DNA from: Anaerolineaceae bacterium | GTDB taxonomy: Bacteria > Chloroflexota > Anaerolineae > Anaerolineales > Anaerolineaceae | Assembly: GCA_021107195.1 (NCBI GenBank) | Contig: JAIOTF010000167.1 | Span: 1-11,513, forward strand | Direction: 5' to 3' | Length of the DNA stretch: 11,513 nt | In this document: piece after piece, positions 1 to 7,513 of the stretch | Position numbering within the stretch: position 1 is the stretch's first letter | Layout: each line of letters starts with the position of its first letter | Made by a program: the position numbers and the translations under genes | Notes under the pieces: model-generated | Database searches by the model: none | Seen by the model: the letters and a program-made list of their open reading frames with translations, nothing else | What the model was told of the DNA's origin: nothing

Positions 1-1
1 G

Positions 2-202
2 GTTGTGACCCAGCACTATATTATGCTGCAGCGCAATTTGTTGTATACGGCCATTACGCGGGCGAGGGAGTTGTGTGTCCTGGCCGGCAGCAGGCGAGCC
101 ATTGGAATTGCTGTAGGCAACAATAAGGTGTCCCAGCGCTTTACAGCTCTGGCGTGGCGGTTGGGGAATTTGCCTGAAGAGAAAGTGCCGTTTTGGGTTT
201 AG
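2..202 (+). CDS. RecD2-like ATP-dependent DNA helicase, C-terminal end (partial)
   Basis: The window opens inside this gene; only its last 66 codons are visible and the frame is open from base 2 to the TAG at 200-202. The segment carries LQRNLLYTAITRAR, the conserved helicase motif VI region of superfamily 1 (UvrD/RecD C-terminal domain), with the arginine that contacts ATP in the family. It then runs through the NNKV segment to AWRL, as RecD2 proteins usually end. RecD2 enzymes are 5'-3' DNA helicases in repair and recombination. The tail after AWRL (GNLPEEKVPFWV) differs from the second copy at 9562-9807, to which the preceding 162 bases are about 90% identical by eye. The stop overlaps the stop of the convergent gene by 3 bases. 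Whether the rest of the gene is intact cannot be seen. Confidence 0.85.
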   Translation, partial: VVTQHYIMLQRNLLYTAITRARELCVLAGSRRAIGIAVGNNKVSQRFTALAWRLGNLPEEKVPFWV

Positions 203-1212
203 CTTTTGCTCAATAAATGAGCAAGCTGCATTTGCACGCCCAGAAGCTGGTAGTCATAGAGCGCCTGGTTGTTCAATACGGAAAGCTGCCGCATGATCAA
301 TTCACTTATTCCAGGGTTGGTTCCCAGTCCGGCGACCAGAGATTGTGAGTGAGCCGGGTCTTGCAGCAGATTTCCGTTCAGAGCGAGGTCCAGGATTTCC
401 TCTTTTGCGGATTGGGTGGATTGCTCTGTGTAAATACGCTGCCCCCCCAGGCGATAGAAAGAGGGATTCGGGTTGCCGGAATAGAGGGCGATGGTTTCTT
501 CGATTGCGGCCAGGGCTTCGGGCGTGCGGCTTGAAAGGGCCATTTGCAGGCCCGTCACATCGCCGTTTTTCAGCATCATCAATAGTCTTGGGTCGGGTGT
601 GGCCTGGATGCGCGGCAGCGATTTGGAAAGAGGAGCTTGTGCGGGTTGGTTGGAAGCTCTGCGTTTTGCTTCTTCTGCGATTGCTTTTTCTCGTTCGGCG
701 GCCTGTTGCGCTGTTTTTTCTTTGGCTTCCGCGGCGGCTTTTTTCTGTTTAGCAGCCCGTTGGGCGGCTAATTTCTTGGCTTCCTGTTTTTCAGCTTCAG
801 CAGCGTCTTTTTCGAATTCCTTTGCCAGCCAATCTTTGTTAAAGTGGTGCCAAACAAAGAAACCGACCATTTCACTGGTCATGATGGCACTTCCCCACAT
901 GATGAGAAATAATATGAACCGGAGAAATCCAGATTTGATGCCGAGGAGAATTAAAACGCCGCAGACGAGATAGATTCCCAGCCCTGCGAAAAGCCATTGG
1001 CGGTTTTCTTTTGAATCTTCTTTGGCGTACCTCTTGAACTTGTTGATGGCAATATCTTGGGGGATTGTGAAATAGAAAATCAGGGCGACAAATATTAATT
1101 GCAGAACAAACCCGCCCGCCAGTGTTGTGGAGCGCCTGGGATTCAGAAAATACACGGCGAGGCCGGGCAATGAGAGCAGAAAAGCGGCGATGTAACTGGG
1201 TGTGGTGTTCAT
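199..1212 (-). CDS. membrane protein with four N-terminal helices and a charged coiled coil, function unknown
   Basis: This 337-residue protein is not one I recognise. Four hydrophobic segments lie at about residues 7-23, 31-51, 72-91 and 96-121. They are followed by a very Ala/Lys/Glu-rich stretch (about 127-187, with KKLAAQRAAKQKKAAAEAKE) that should form a long helical coiled coil. A proline-rich linker and a mainly helical C-terminal domain (about 205-337) follow, with no catalytic motif that I can name. The ATG at 1210-1212 has a good AAGGA ribosome site six bases upstream on the minus strand. It has its own promoter (TTGACT/TATAAT) and is divergent from the beta-helix gene. Its TAA overlaps the recD2 stop tail to tail. 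The plus-strand open frames inside it are shadows: their translations are Cys/Arg-rich and patternless. The gene is likely real; its role is unknown. Confidence 0.82.
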   Translation of the reverse strand: MNTTPSYIAAFLLSLPGLAVYFLNPRRSTTLAGGFVLQLIFVALIFYFTIPQDIAINKFKRYAKEDSKENRQWLFAGLGIYLVCGVLILLGIKSGFLRFILFLIMWGSAIMTSEMVGFFVWHHFNKDWLAKEFEKDAAEAEKQEAKKLAAQRAAKQKKAAAEAKEKTAQQAAEREKAIAEEAKRRASNQPAQAPLSKSLPRIQATPDPRLLMMLKNGDVTGLQMALSSRTPEALAAIEETIALYSGNPNPSFYRLGGQRIYTEQSTQSAKEEILDLALNGNLLQDPAHSQSLVAGLGTNPGISELIMRQLSVLNNQALYDYQLLGVQMQLAHLLSKS

Positions 1213-1270
1213 AGTTCTTCCTTCGGTGTGTATTTAATTTTGCGATCATGATTGTGAGGAGTATGTTTCC

Positions 1271-1291
1271 CCCGGTGAATGCATCACCAGG
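1271..1291 (-). promoter_or_regulatory. inverted repeat at the predicted transcript start of the minus-strand gene
   Basis: Read on the minus strand, CCTGGTGA-TGCAT-TCACCGGG can form an eight-pair stem (one G-U pair) around a five-base loop. It sits immediately downstream of the -10 element, at the predicted 5' end of the mRNA. It could be an operator or a 5'-end stabilising hairpin. There is no T-run, so it is not an intrinsic terminator. Confidence 0.4.
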
Positions 1292-1294
1292 TTG

Positions 1295-1324
1295 ATTATA
1301 CAGAGCCATGTTTGGAAAAGTCAA
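1295..1324 (-). promoter_or_regulatory. sigma70-type promoter for the minus-strand membrane protein gene
   Basis: On the minus strand TTGACT (1319-1324) lies 18 bases from a perfect TATAAT (1295-1300). The predicted transcription start is near 1288, about 75 bases before the ATG at 1212. The -35 differs from consensus at one base. Confidence 0.65.
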
Positions 1325-1336
1325 TCGAAAAAACGC

Positions 1337-1365
1337 TTTTACGGGATAATTAAATTAACAACAAG
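1337..1365 (+). promoter_or_regulatory. possible response-regulator box upstream of the first beta-helix gene
   Basis: TTTTACGG (1337-1344) and AACAACAA (1357-1364) match the box at 5630-5658 in register: 19 of 29 positions are identical by eye. The central repeat unit is not conserved, and the distance to the -10 is about 3 bases shorter than in the two better sites. I regard it as a weak third member of the set. Confidence 0.3.
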
Positions 1366-1379
1366 TTTTCTTGTTAATT
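1353..1379 (+). promoter_or_regulatory. imperfect inverted repeat overlapping the -35 region
   Basis: AATTAAC-AAC-AAG, TTTT, CTTGTTAATT: ten bases on each side pair if the central AAC is bulged out. The position over the expected -35 suggests an operator. It is AT-rich, so chance is a real alternative. Confidence 0.3.
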
Positions 1380-1382
1380 GGG

Positions 1383-1388
1383 TATAAT
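1383..1388 (+). promoter_or_regulatory. -10 element upstream of the first beta-helix gene
   Basis: A perfect TATAAT is present with no acceptable -35 at 16-18 bases. This would fit a promoter that depends on an activator bound upstream. Transcription from here would give a leader of about 65 bases before the ATG at 1461. Confidence 0.45.
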
Positions 1389-1398
1389 TTTTATGCTG

Positions 1399-1425
1399 TC
1401 TCCCTGGGGGAGATATCGAAATCTC
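1399..1425 (+). promoter_or_regulatory. two mutually exclusive small hairpins in the 5' leader
   Basis: TCTCCC-TGG-GGGAGA (1399-1413) is a perfect six-pair hairpin. GAGAT-ATCGAA-ATCTC (1410-1425) is a five-pair hairpin that uses the same GAGA. Only one can form at a time, as in attenuator-like leaders. No T-run or ligand-binding fold is recognisable. Confidence 0.3.
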
Positions 1426-1460
1426 ATTGCATTCAATTGGACATGGCAAAAGGGATGGTT

Positions 1461-4400
1461 ATGAACAAGAAGACAAATAAAAGCAAATTCTTTGGTTTTG
1501 TGCTGCTGGTTTTGGTTTTGAACAGCCTGTTGCTGGGCTTTGCCCCTTATGCCCCGCAGGCTGAAGCTGCAGCCGCCCCGGCGGGCGAGAATATCGCCGC
1601 CTTGCAGGCGGAGCACGAAGCGTGGGTGACCACTACTGCGGACAGCGGAGAAGGCAGTCTGCGCGAAGCAATGCAGCAGGCCCGGCCTGGAACGGTGATT
1701 CGCTTTGACCCTGCGGTTTTCCCCGAAGCGAATCCAGCCACGATTATGCTGAAAAGCGGTCTGCCAGAGCTAGTCACCGGAGAGGTAACGATTGACGCCC
1801 AGGGTGCAGGAGTCATCCTGGATGGCAGCCTGCTGGGCAATGAACCGGAGCAGGCGTTTGTGGACGATATCAGTTTATCCTTTGATGGTGGCCCCAACCT
1901 GCTGGAAAACGGCGGTTTCAGCCCGAACGGGAATTTTGACCATTGGCAAATTTGGCAGACTTACGATGTAGAGAATTTTCGTTGGAATGAGGACGAAGGC
2001 GTGCAGGAACCTGGCTGTTTTGAATGGACAGGAATCAACCGGCAGTTCTATATTTCCCTGCTCTACCAGCTCACCAGGCCGTTTTTCAACAGCAGCGGCG
2101 ATGGTGGTGGTGCGGATTATTCAAACAGTGTCTTTTTGCCTTTGGATGGCGCAGAAACAATTGATTTGCGCTTTTGGTATCGGTATGGCAGTTTATCTGC
2201 ACAGCTTTCTTTTGTAACGGAATTCGGAGAATGGGAAAATGTTCATCAAGGCTTTGAATACGCGGATTTTTGGGATCAGGCAGTATTCCGTATAGAAGTT
2301 CCTGAGGGAGCAGATAGCGTAGCTTTGGAGATTTCGGTTTACCCTACCCAATATACACACGGGCTGATCATATCATCGGATAACAACATCATCCAGGGGT
2401 TAAAGATCATCAATTTCCCTGGCAGCGGCATTGAAATAAATGGCAGCGACAATGTGATTGGCGTCCCCAACCCGTGGATGGAAGCGGGCTGCGGCGGCAC
2501 CTGCAATCTTCTGTCAGGCAACATGGAAGCCGGTATCATGATTAACGGAGGCGGGGGGAATATTATTCAAGGCAATTATATTGGCGTGGACCAACTTGGT
2601 GTTACCGCTATGAAGAATGGTTTGGCCGGTGTGCGCATTTTTGATTCAAATGATAATCAGATTGGCGGAAGTTTTTCGCAAGGTGAGGGCAATTTGATCA
2701 GCGGCAACTCGATGGGGGTTGAGATCAATTCCGAAACAGGGGTCACCGTTGTTGAGGGCAATATCATCCAGGGCAATTTGATTGGTACGGATTTTTCCGG
2801 TATGGAAGATGTGCGTAATGGAGCCGGGGTCAGCCTGGGGGGTAGCAGCTATACCTTGATTGGCGGTGATGATCCGGACCTGCGCAATATCATTTCCGGC
2901 AATCAGCTTGGAATCTCAATGAGTGGCAGTGCGCACCATAACCTTGTTTTGGGTAATTACATCGGCACGGACATTACCGGCTTGAGCAGGCTCAAGAACG
3001 ATTATGTTGGTGTCGAAATGAACAATGGTGCTTACAGTAACCAGGTGGGCGGCACGGAAACGGGAGAAGCCAATGTGATCAGCGGCAATGGGGATGCCGG
3101 TGTGCTGCTGCGTGATTTTGAAAGCAAGGATAACCTGGTGACGGGCAATTGGATTGGTATTGGGGCGGATGGTGAGACTCCAGTTCCCAATAGGACCAGT
3201 GGTGTGTATATTGAGAATACGATCAATCACCAGATCGGGCCGGGGAACCGGATTGCCAATAATGGCGATGCGGGTGTGAATATCCAGATTGAGGGTGTGG
3301 AAAATGGTAACACGATCACCCAGAACTCAATCACAAATAATCAGGCAGCAGGGATTCGCGTGAATGTTACTGAGGAAGATGCTCTCCCGGCTGCGGAGGA
3401 TGTCACCGTCTCCAAGCGATCTGTGACGGGAACGGCACCCGCGGGAACAACACTGGAGTTTTATCAGGATGCCAAAGACGAAGGCGAAATTTACCTGGGA
3501 ACGATTGAGGCGGATGATAAGGGACGCTTTAGCTGGGTGGCTCCGGTGGGCACGCTGCTCAGTGAGAATATCACCGTGCTGGCGACCAACAGTGCAGGCA
3601 CCACGGGCGGATTCTCCAAACCTGCAGTCTTGCCGGGTGCCTTTCTGGCGGAGATTCCCGGCTTGCCAGGGCCGGAGCAGGTATCGCTCAAGTTGAATGT
3701 GCTTTCATTGAACGCGATCATTGCACTAGTCGCCATGCTCTTCTTCGGTGTGGTGGGTACTTGGTTCAATGAAAGCCTGGAGGATTTTTCCGAGGAAATC
3801 ACCCTGGCGGTAAAGAAGTTCCTTTGTAAATTGAAATTGGCGCGTTGTGAGGCTGGGACAGATGTCAAGCCAGCGTCCTTGCGGGATACTTTGTTGAAAT
3901 GGCTGCTGATTCTGGGTGTCACGGCATTTATCCAAACGTTTTTGGACCCAGGGGTGCGTTTCGACCGCGCCTGGTGGGGGCAGCTTACCACGTTGATCCT
4001 GAGTGGTTTGCTGGTTACCGGCCTGCAAATTGCCAGCGAATGGCTGCTGCGCCGCCTGTCTGCGGGATATACCGAGGTCAGGGTAACTGAGGTTAGCGGG
4101 ATTGGCTTGGTGATGGCGATCATGAGTGTGCTCTTCTCGCGTGTGATGCGCTTCAGCCCGGGCATGGTTTTGGGTACGGTAGATGGACTTTATTGTAATC
4201 CGCAGTTGGAAGACCCGCGCCAGGATGGCCAGCGCGCCTTGGCGGCAAAGGGGGCGGTGCTGGGCCTGACTTTCCTCGGCTGGCTGCTTTCTCCATTGTT
4301 TGATGGGCAGCCCGGCATCCAGTCTTTGTTAATCACCATGTTTGTGATTGGCATTCAATATGCCTTCTTTGAACTGATTCCCTTAAAAGTGCTGGATGGC

Positions 4401-4664
4401 TACGTTGTACGGGTGTGGGATAAGTGGATCTGGCGGCTGTCTTTCTTCATCAGTATGCTGGGCTTTGTTTATCTCTGTGTAAACCCGGACACAAGCGACC
4501 TGGGCGCTTTTCGCGAGAACAGCTTGCTGTCCCTGGGGATTATTGCTGGTGTATTACTATTGGTTTCGTTGGCGTTGAGAATCTTTTTAGGTTGGATAGA
4601 TAAGGATGAAACCAAACATTCGTCCGAAACAGAATCGAGGCTGGATGGGGATTCCTCTCTTTGA
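1461..4664 (+). CDS. secreted parallel beta-helix protein with inserted jelly-roll-like domain and C-terminal multi-pass membrane domain
   Basis: The protein is 1067 residues from the ATG at 1461. I chose this start because AAGGG lies just upstream and the signal peptide (NKKTNKSKFFGFVLLVLVL, then PQAEA) begins directly after it; the open frame itself starts at a TTG at 1371. A GSLREA cap motif (65-70) and TIDAQGAGVILDG open a right-handed beta-helix. A segment at about 146-293, beginning NLLENGGFS, looks like a carbohydrate-binding-type beta-sandwich inserted into the helix. GN-x-IG motifs at about 371, 438, 498 and 562 mark rungs repeating every 60-67 residues. After about 750 come roughly eight membrane helices with PGMVLGTVDG (900-909) and FELIPLKVLDG (970-980). 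The second resembles the NxxPxxxLDG motif of site-2 proteases, but no HExxH is present. No enzymatic catalytic set is recognisable. The 3' end overlaps the kinase gene, suggesting co-translation. It is probably anchored at the membrane with the helix outside. Confidence 0.88.
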   Translation: MNKKTNKSKFFGFVLLVLVLNSLLLGFAPYAPQAEAAAAPAGENIAALQAEHEAWVTTTADSGEGSLREAMQQARPGTVIRFDPAVFPEANPATIMLKSGLPELVTGEVTIDAQGAGVILDGSLLGNEPEQAFVDDISLSFDGGPNLLENGGFSPNGNFDHWQIWQTYDVENFRWNEDEGVQEPGCFEWTGINRQFYISLLYQLTRPFFNSSGDGGGADYSNSVFLPLDGAETIDLRFWYRYGSLSAQLSFVTEFGEWENVHQGFEYADFWDQAVFRIEVPEGADSVALEISVYPTQYTHGLIISSDNNIIQGLKIINFPGSGIEINGSDNVIGVPNPWMEAGCGGTCNLLSGNMEAGIMINGGGGNIIQGNYIGVDQLGVTAMKNGLAGVRIFDSNDNQIGGSFSQGEGNLISGNSMGVEINSETGVTVVEGNIIQGNLIGTDFSGMEDVRNGAGVSLGGSSYTLIGGDDPDLRNIISGNQLGISMSGSAHHNLVLGNYIGTDITGLSRLKNDYVGVEMNNGAYSNQVGGTETGEANVISGNGDAGVLLRDFESKDNLVTGNWIGIGADGETPVPNRTSGVYIENTINHQIGPGNRIANNGDAGVNIQIEGVENGNTITQNSITNNQAAGIRVNVTEEDALPAAEDVTVSKRSVTGTAPAGTTLEFYQDAKDEGEIYLGTIEADDKGRFSWVAPVGTLLSENITVLATNSAGTTGGFSKPAVLPGAFLAEIPGLPGPEQVSLKLNVLSLNAIIALVAMLFFGVVGTWFNESLEDFSEEITLAVKKFLCKLKLARCEAGTDVKPASLRDTLLKWLLILGVTAFIQTFLDPGVRFDRAWWGQLTTLILSGLLVTGLQIASEWLLRRLSAGYTEVRVTEVSGIGLVMAIMSVLFSRVMRFSPGMVLGTVDGLYCNPQLEDPRQDGQRALAAKGAVLGLTFLGWLLSPLFDGQPGIQSLLITMFVIGIQYAFFELIPLKVLDGYVVRVWDKWIWRLSFFISMLGFVYLCVNPDTSDLGAFRENSLLSLGIIAGVLLLVSLALRIFLGWIDKDETKHSSETESRLDGDSSL

Positions 4665-5619
4665 TTTGAACATGACGAAGAAATATTATCAAACCTGGTT
4701 TTTGTGCTTACTGCCTTTATTGATTGGGTTAGGTGTAGCTGGTATAGCGAAAGCACGATTTGTTTTGTTTCCCGTTTTACAGTTACGCATTGATTTAGGC
4801 AGTTGTGTGATTCTACTGGGACTATTTTTGTCAATCCTGGTTGGTTGGATCAGGTACCGAGAGCAAATTCATCAGCATCAATTGGAGCAGTTATTAGATG
4901 AAGAAGCTAACGAGCATAAGCAATTTCTCTTGCGGTTAGATCATGAGTTAAAAAACCCATTATCAACTATCAGAACAGGTGTTGCTTGTTGTACGCAATT
5001 GATTAGCAATGAAGTATACAGCAATCTGACGCTTCCAAATTCAGAATTACAACAGACAATGGCTCAGATCGATCATCAAACCCAACGAATCAGCCGGCTG
5101 ATTAACGATTTGGGCAAGCTTGCAGAATTGGAAACCTGTCCGCTTGAAAATACAGCGGTAGATATCAACCTTTTATTGGAAGAGTTGGTAAGTGATATGC
5201 AAACCAGACCTGATGCAAAGGAGCGCGGTATTCATCTTTCAGTTCCCAGCGCACCCTGGCAGTTACCAGATATTCGTGCTGATGAAGATTTGTTGTATCT
5301 TTCGATTCGTAATTTGCTGGACAACGCCATTAAATATACAGATACGAACGACACCATCGAAATTCGTGCGCTTGAAAATCGCGATCATATCCTTATCGAG
5401 ATTGCAGATAGCGGCATTGGTATTCCGGAAGATGAAATAAAAAATGTTTGGGGGAAACTCTACCGTGCAAAGAATTCCCGTGGAATACCAGGAAATGGGT
5501 TGGGGTTATCTATTGTTCGAATAATTATCAAGCGCCTCAATGGAGAGTGCGATCTTCGCAGTCGCGATGGGCGGGGAACAATAATTACCTTGCAGTTGTC
5601 TAAGTCCAAGGATTCCTGA
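4645..5619 (+). CDS. sensor histidine kinase (two-component system)
   Basis: This is a 324-residue kinase with two membrane helices (about 18-36 and 51-70) and only about 15 residues between them. It therefore has no real extracellular sensor domain and no recognisable HAMP or PAS domain. A helical linker leads to the HisKA H-box LDHELKNPLS with phospho-accepting His100. The ATPase domain has the N-box LLDNAIKYT (Asn227), G1 DSGIGIP (Asp255) and G2 GNGLGLSIV (from 283), so all catalytic boxes are intact. I prefer the ATG at 4645, which has GAGG four bases before it; in-frame ATGs at 4606 and 4672 are alternatives. The start lies inside the 3' end of the beta-helix gene. With so little sensing surface of its own, the kinase probably reads a partner protein or a membrane state. 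The adjacent membrane-anchored beta-helix protein and the next lipoprotein are candidates. The likely partner is the regulator at 6782. Confidence 0.93.
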   Translation: MGIPLFDLNMTKKYYQTWFLCLLPLLIGLGVAGIAKARFVLFPVLQLRIDLGSCVILLGLFLSILVGWIRYREQIHQHQLEQLLDEEANEHKQFLLRLDHELKNPLSTIRTGVACCTQLISNEVYSNLTLPNSELQQTMAQIDHQTQRISRLINDLGKLAELETCPLENTAVDINLLLEELVSDMQTRPDAKERGIHLSVPSAPWQLPDIRADEDLLYLSIRNLLDNAIKYTDTNDTIEIRALENRDHILIEIADSGIGIPEDEIKNVWGKLYRAKNSRGIPGNGLGLSIVRIIIKRLNGECDLRSRDGRGTIITLQLSKSKDS

Positions 5620-5629
5620 CAGCTTGTTT

Positions 5630-5684
5630 TGTTACGGATCTGATACATCAACAACAACATAATCTATTGTATTTTCGAGATACT
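5630..5684 (+). promoter_or_regulatory. predicted response-regulator box and promoter of the middle lipoprotein gene
   Basis: TGTTAC (5630) and TGATAC (5641) are direct repeats 11 bases apart; a third unit at 5652 (CAACAA) is degenerate. GAGATACTA begins at 5677, and GATACT (5679-5684) is a plausible -10 with no good -35. The same elements in the same register occur upstream of 7603. The ten bases GTTTTGTTAC (5626-5635) are also repeated exactly at 7521-7530. OmpR/PhoB-family regulators bind 11-bp-phased repeats that replace the -35. Confidence 0.6.
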
Positions 5685-5701
5685 AAGAGTGAGGTAGGCA
5701 T

Positions 5702-6748
5702 ATGTGGAAAATACTTATCACTATTTTCATAATTGCGCTCTTCTTCTCATTGAGTGGATGCCAAGAAATGCAGATACTCATTGAATTCCCGGAAGAGGCT
5801 GTGGTTGATTCTGTATTTCTAACTCCGGAACAGATTGTAGATGAAACTTCGCCCAGTTTGAAAACAAGTATGCCTACGAGTACCGTTGAACCTATTTCTA
5901 CCGAGATGCCTGATTTTGATTCATCGAGATATTTCTTTTCAATAGAGGCCTTGCCGAAAGATGTTAATTTTATCGCCGACGACGAAAAAACTTTGCTGGT
6001 TTCCTATTTAGAATCGCCAGGAAGTCTGTTTGGAGTTGCCCATGTGCGCGAATACGAATCTTATCCAGATGATATTTTCGTTGCTCAAAATTTGATTCAA
6101 TGCCCTATTGCCGTCCAACCGAACATGTTGTTATCTGGCCATCATGGACAGGATTTTCATCCAACAACAGCGCGACGCTCATTAGGGGAAAAGTCTGTGA
6201 TCTATCACCTTGAAGACAAGATCAGTTATCGTTTCTATCAAAATAACATGATGGTCGTTATTGACCTGCGAGGATCACATCCTTTTGTTACAGAAGAGAA
6301 TGCCTATCTGCTCGCAAAGAGCATCTATGGCAAGCTTCCTGAAGACTTTCCCATTTCCACATTGATTGAGTCGCCTTCTCTGGACTACCAGTCTGAACTG
6401 AGCGGGAAATATTTTCGTGCGATTGAATTTGTCTCTTGCCATTCGCCTCATATAGTCACTGATCCGGTTGTAGAAACAGAGTTGGGCTATTGTTTTCGCA
6501 CCGATATTGTCGAACTCATTTTGAACTTAAAAGTGGGCATTTACGATAAGCGTTATGAAAAATTAGTTTATATGAAAGAATTTCTCTTTGTTCCACAGAT
6601 GGGAGAATGGGTGACCGGTCTATTTTTCCCGGTCTGGGGCTATGGCTGGCAGCATTTTCATGAAGGAGAATACGAAGCCCTTTTTTGGGTTGATGATCAA
6701 TTGGTCGAAGTGATCCCGTATACATTGGTGAAAGAACCAATGCAGTGA
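5702..6748 (+). CDS. lipoprotein of unknown function encoded between kinase and regulator
   Basis: This 348-residue protein starts at an ATG with GAGG seven bases upstream. The signal peptide ends in a lipobox, LSGC, with lipidated Cys20. A Ser/Thr/Pro-rich linker (about 45-75, including MPTSTVEPIST) then precedes a compact mixed alpha/beta region to the C-terminus. I recognise no named family. A few cysteines occur in the mature part (IQCPIA, VSCHSP, GYCFRT). No catalytic motif is evident. Its position between the kinase and the regulator, with its own predicted regulator box, suggests a signal-binding accessory to the short-looped kinase or a feedback product of the system. This is inference from neighbourhood only. 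The next gene starts 33 bases later, so it is probably transcribed with the regulator. Confidence 0.85.
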   Translation: MWKILITIFIIALFFSLSGCQEMQILIEFPEEAVVDSVFLTPEQIVDETSPSLKTSMPTSTVEPISTEMPDFDSSRYFFSIEALPKDVNFIADDEKTLLVSYLESPGSLFGVAHVREYESYPDDIFVAQNLIQCPIAVQPNMLLSGHHGQDFHPTTARRSLGEKSVIYHLEDKISYRFYQNNMMVVIDLRGSHPFVTEENAYLLAKSIYGKLPEDFPISTLIESPSLDYQSELSGKYFRAIEFVSCHSPHIVTDPVVETELGYCFRTDIVELILNLKVGIYDKRYEKLVYMKEFLFVPQMGEWVTGLFFPVWGYGWQHFHEGEYEALFWVDDQLVEVIPYTLVKEPMQ

Positions 6749-6781
6749 AGCCTTTGTTGAATAGAGTTGATCGGAGCTGGT

Positions 6782-7501
6782 ATGGAAGGTAAAAAGCAGA
6801 CCATTTTGCTTGTTGACGATGATGAGGATATTACCTATACATTGAGCACATTTTTAAACCGCTGTGGATTTGAATGCCAGGTTGCATCCAATGGACAGGA
6901 GGGTTTGCGTATTTTGAAGAAAACCCCTCCTGATTTGATTGTCTGTGATGTTATTATGCCAGAAATGGACGGCCGAGAATTTTTACGCAGTTTGCGCACA
7001 AGCCAAATTCAAATCCCGGTTATCATGCTCACGCAGGTGGGGACCACCTGCGAAAAAGTGCTTGCCCTGGATGAAGGAGCAGACGATTACATCAACAAGC
7101 CTTTTGACCCCATGGAACTGGTTGCGCGCATTCGCTCGGTGTTGCGTCGCAGTCAGTTATACCAGTCTTCACTTTCCAATGCATGGATGTTGTCTGCTGG
7201 TGAATTGTTGATCAACCGTCAGCGCAGGGAAGTATATTTGCAAGGGGAGTTAGTGCATTTGACCCATCGCGCATTTATTCTGCTGGAATACTTAATAACC
7301 CATCCTGATGAAATTCTTACTCGTGAACGCCTTCTTTCTATTGTTTGGGGATGGGAAAACGTGGTTCCTACACGTTCGATTGATACCCGCATTAGTGAAC
7401 TACGAAAGGTATTGAAAGACCAGGTTGAAAAACCACTGTATATAGAAACGATTCCACAGCAAGGTTATCGTTTTATTCATCCAGTAAAAATCAGTGGATG
7501 A
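6782..7501 (+). CDS. OmpR/PhoB-family response regulator
   Basis: The product is 239 residues. The receiver domain has the acidic pocket VDDDED (Asp12-14), phospho-acceptor Asp56 in VCDVIMPEMDG, Thr84 and Lys106 (NKPFDP), a complete active site. The C-terminal winged-helix domain (about 140-235) has the typical SIDTRISELRKVL recognition helix and the IPQQGYRF wing. I chose the ATG at 6782 because GGAG lies five bases upstream; a TTG at 6767 would add only five residues. The gene is separated from the kinase by the lipoprotein gene, an unusual order. It is expected to be phosphorylated by the 4645-5619 kinase. The 11-bp-phased repeats upstream of both lipoprotein genes are its most likely targets, which would make the circuit self-regulating. 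Confidence 0.94.
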   Translation: MEGKKQTILLVDDDEDITYTLSTFLNRCGFECQVASNGQEGLRILKKTPPDLIVCDVIMPEMDGREFLRSLRTSQIQIPVIMLTQVGTTCEKVLALDEGADDYINKPFDPMELVARIRSVLRRSQLYQSSLSNAWMLSAGELLINRQRREVYLQGELVHLTHRAFILLEYLITHPDEILTRERLLSIVWGWENVVPTRSIDTRISELRKVLKDQVEKPLYIETIPQQGYRFIHPVKISG

Positions 7502-7513
7502 GAACAAGCCCTC

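Noticed and set aside
345..973. Overlapping plus-strand open frames opposite the minus-strand membrane protein gene
   Set aside because: Their translations are Cys/Arg/Leu-rich without pattern, lack ribosome sites, and mirror a convincing membrane/coiled-coil protein on the other strand.
1371..1460. TTG start at 1371 for the first beta-helix protein
   Set aside because: It would overlap the -10 element at 1383 and add 30 residues before a clean signal peptide. The ATG at 1461 has a ribosome site and a standard Lys-rich n-region.
6723..6742. CATTGGT-GAAAGA-ACCAATG hairpin at the end of the middle lipoprotein gene as a terminator
   Set aside because: It is a seven-pair stem with no T-run, lies inside the coding sequence, and the regulator gene follows closely. 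A processing or stabilising role cannot be excluded.
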